From JBFWUW01 sp050247075 (lineage in GTDB: Bacteria > Planctomycetota > Planctomycetia > Pirellulales > JBFWUW01), in assembly GCA_050247075.1 (NCBI GenBank), contig JBFWUW010000004.1, positions 107,046-171,045 of the forward strand: 64,000 nt of DNA, written 5' to 3'. Made by a program: the position numbers and the translations under genes. Below, one piece after another: positions 62,711 through 64,000 of this stretch (position 1 is its first letter; every line of letters starts with the position of its first letter). The notes beneath the pieces were generated by a model. That model was not told the DNA's origin, ran no database searches, and saw only the letters and a program-made list of their open reading frames with translations.

Positions 62711-64000
62711 TCATTCGTTGCTGGCAGGCTCAGCGACGGGGCCGGCAGGCGCGGTTTCAGCGATTGGCTCACTCGCGCGAAAGACCAAAATCACTCGAAT
62801 CGCCCGGTTGACTACGCCAGACTGCGATCCTTCGTTGTCACGTTTCTCGGGCGGCTCGGCGCCTTGGCGATCCTGACGCGGCTGGCCGTTCGCTCTGGCC
62901 TGGTTGTCCTTCTCGGCAAGTTTTTCCGACTCTCGTTCGTCGTCGAAAAACGCTGACTTCTTGTCGACCGCGGTTTCTTGTTGCGGCTTTTCCTCCAAAC
63001 GCTGCTTTTCGCCGGAAGGCTCGTCGCTCGACTCAGCACCCGAGCCGCCCGCGAGGGGCCGGCCCATGCCAGATCTCCTTTGCAACTCCACGCGAAGCCG
63101 GGCATCGCTTCCCGGCAACCGGCCCACCATCTGTTCTCCATCCGCGTCAAACGCCGCGCCCGGGGCAAGGACATCCGACCCCGGTTGCAAGTTAAGCAGC
63201 CTCGCCATCATGGGCGGTGATGATTCCTCTTCGGCTCTATCCTGGCCACCTGCGCTGCGCGTGGCGGAACGCTCGGCTTGAGCATCGGTTCCTTGCTTTC
63301 GTTCGTCGGCCAATCCTCGATCCGCGTCCCTCCCTTTGGCCTGGCCAAAGGCCGCGCCGCCGCCGGCGAAGCCGTTCTTGCCATCGCCTTTGGGACGGGC
63401 AAATCCGGCATCGCCCGCAGTGGATTGCGCCAGCGGATCGTCGTCTTTTTCGGACGTCTCGTCGGACTTACTCTTTTCCGCGTTGTCTCGACGGCGTCTT
63501 GCCATCTGAGCGGCCGTATCGTCGGCCGAATGTTCGCGCACCTCGAGAAACATATCTGGCGAGGCACGGGCTGCCGCCACCAGGCGATGGACTTGCTCTG
63601 GCGAACCGATAACTTCCACGGCAACTTGTGCGTAGCGGTCCACCGATTCGCCCGAAACGGCGACCGAATCGCCCGGAGCCGCGTCGGCCGTGGGCCCATC
63701 AGCCAGCACGGCAGCGGCCGCCGCTGGCCGCGCGGGAGCGAGAGCGGGTGAAGAAGCATGAGCCGAGGGCGCTGGCGCGGCAGGCGCAGGCGAGTCCTTC
63801 TTGGCTGCCGCCGGTGGTTTGGCGGGCGATGGCTGTCCGGGTGGCCCCACTTCACCGAGACCGTTGGACAATGCCGCCGCCGGCGCGCCGCTTTTTTCGT
63901 ACAGCCCCTCGGCCATCTCATCGCCCAGCTCGGCAAAGTCAGCGTCGCGATGATCCGAGGCATGAAACCATCGTACCTGCAGGTCCGCCCGAGCAAAGAG
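62711..64000 (-). CDS. Low-complexity protein, 5' end cut by the window edge
   Basis: The open frame runs from the right edge (residues LFARADLQVRWFHASDHRDA come before the ATG at 63916) to the stop at 62711, at least 429 residues. After a Pro/Ala-rich stretch (KPPAAAKKDSPAPAAPAPSA) comes a short ordered segment, QVAVEVIGSPEQVHRLVAAA, then a long Glu/Asp/Lys/Arg-rich disordered region, and a C-terminal beta strand AIRVILVFRASE. The combination of a short ferredoxin-like segment, disordered middle and final strand resembles planctomycete anti-sigma-factor tails, but the N-terminal domain is outside the window. Confidence 0.7.
   Translation of the reverse strand, partial: LFARADLQVRWFHASDHRDADFAELGDEMAEGLYEKSGAPAAALSNGLGEVGPPGQPSPAKPPAAAKKDSPAPAAPAPSAHASSPALAPARPAAAAAVLADGPTADAAPGDSVAVSGESVDRYAQVAVEVIGSPEQVHRLVAAARASPDMFLEVREHSADDTAAQMARRRRDNAEKSKSDETSEKDDDPLAQSTAGDAGFARPKGDGKNGFAGGGAAFGQAKGRDADRGLADERKQGTDAQAERSATRSAGGQDRAEEESSPPMMARLLNLQPGSDVLAPGAAFDADGEQMVGRLPGSDARLRVELQRRSGMGRPLAGGSGAESSDEPSGEKQRLEEKPQQETAVDKKSAFFDDERESEKLAEKDNQARANGQPRQDRQGAEPPEKRDNEGSQSGVVNRAIRVILVFRASEPIAETAPAGPVAEPASNE

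Overview
The window looks like a planctomycete chromosome, most likely from the Pirellulales. The pointers are the planctomycete-expanded families PSCyt1/DUF1549/DUF1553 (positions 22049-24295 and 26898-30065) and DUF1501 (30068-31498 and 35713-37077), a DUF6800-type small basic protein, BON-domain proteins, a Pkn-type receptor kinase, tandem OmpH/Skp-like proteins and an LptD-like outer-membrane protein. Base composition is G+C-rich, genes mostly stand alone or in pairs, and many gaps carry palindromic interspersed repeats. No tRNA, rRNA, CRISPR array, phage module or intact insertion sequence was recognised.

Layout. 1-10 kb: thermonuclease, zinc-ribbon protein, an MFS transporter divergent from a creatinase-like M24 protein, a ceramidase-like secreted protein and a 1268-residue TPR/FG-GAP/ASPIC protein. 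10-18 kb: LRR lipoprotein, DUF3500 protein, two OmpH-like paralogues, a methyltransferase-fold protein, a secretin-like periplasmic protein, DUF6800, ruvC and a BON protein with a clear rho-independent terminator. 18-31.5 kb: hydrolases, a VHL-beta-domain zincin, tspO, DUF1549/DUF1553 proteins, a sialate O-acetylesterase, a MetG-type tRNA-binding protein and a PSCyt1-LamG-DUF1553/DUF1501 operon. 31.5-32.4 kb: a gap without genes that holds a consensus promoter and a strongly foldable candidate RNA. 32.4-46.4 kb: receptor Ser/Thr kinase, DUF1501, cupin, two large membrane-anchored unknowns, BON, esterase and a beta-helix protein. 46.4-54.8 kb: haem-type sensor kinase, MoxR ATPase, M81 peptidase, an interrupted small gene, asnS and trxB. 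54.8-64 kb: thrS-infC, an AcuI/YhdH reductase, an LptD-like protein and the 3' part of a low-complexity gene cut by the right edge.

Cooperation is visible in a few places only: transporter plus hydrolase around 1.4-4.1 kb, the paired OmpH-like proteins, the PSCyt/DUF1501 operon, and the translation genes thrS-infC. The most striking non-coding signals are the candidate RNA at 31846-32102 and the fact that most long convergent intergenic gaps are occupied by a repeat with dyad symmetry. Several start codons are revised here from Shine-Dalgarno evidence: GTG for DUF6800, the methyltransferase-like gene and the M81 peptidase; TTG for asnS; possibly ATC for infC.
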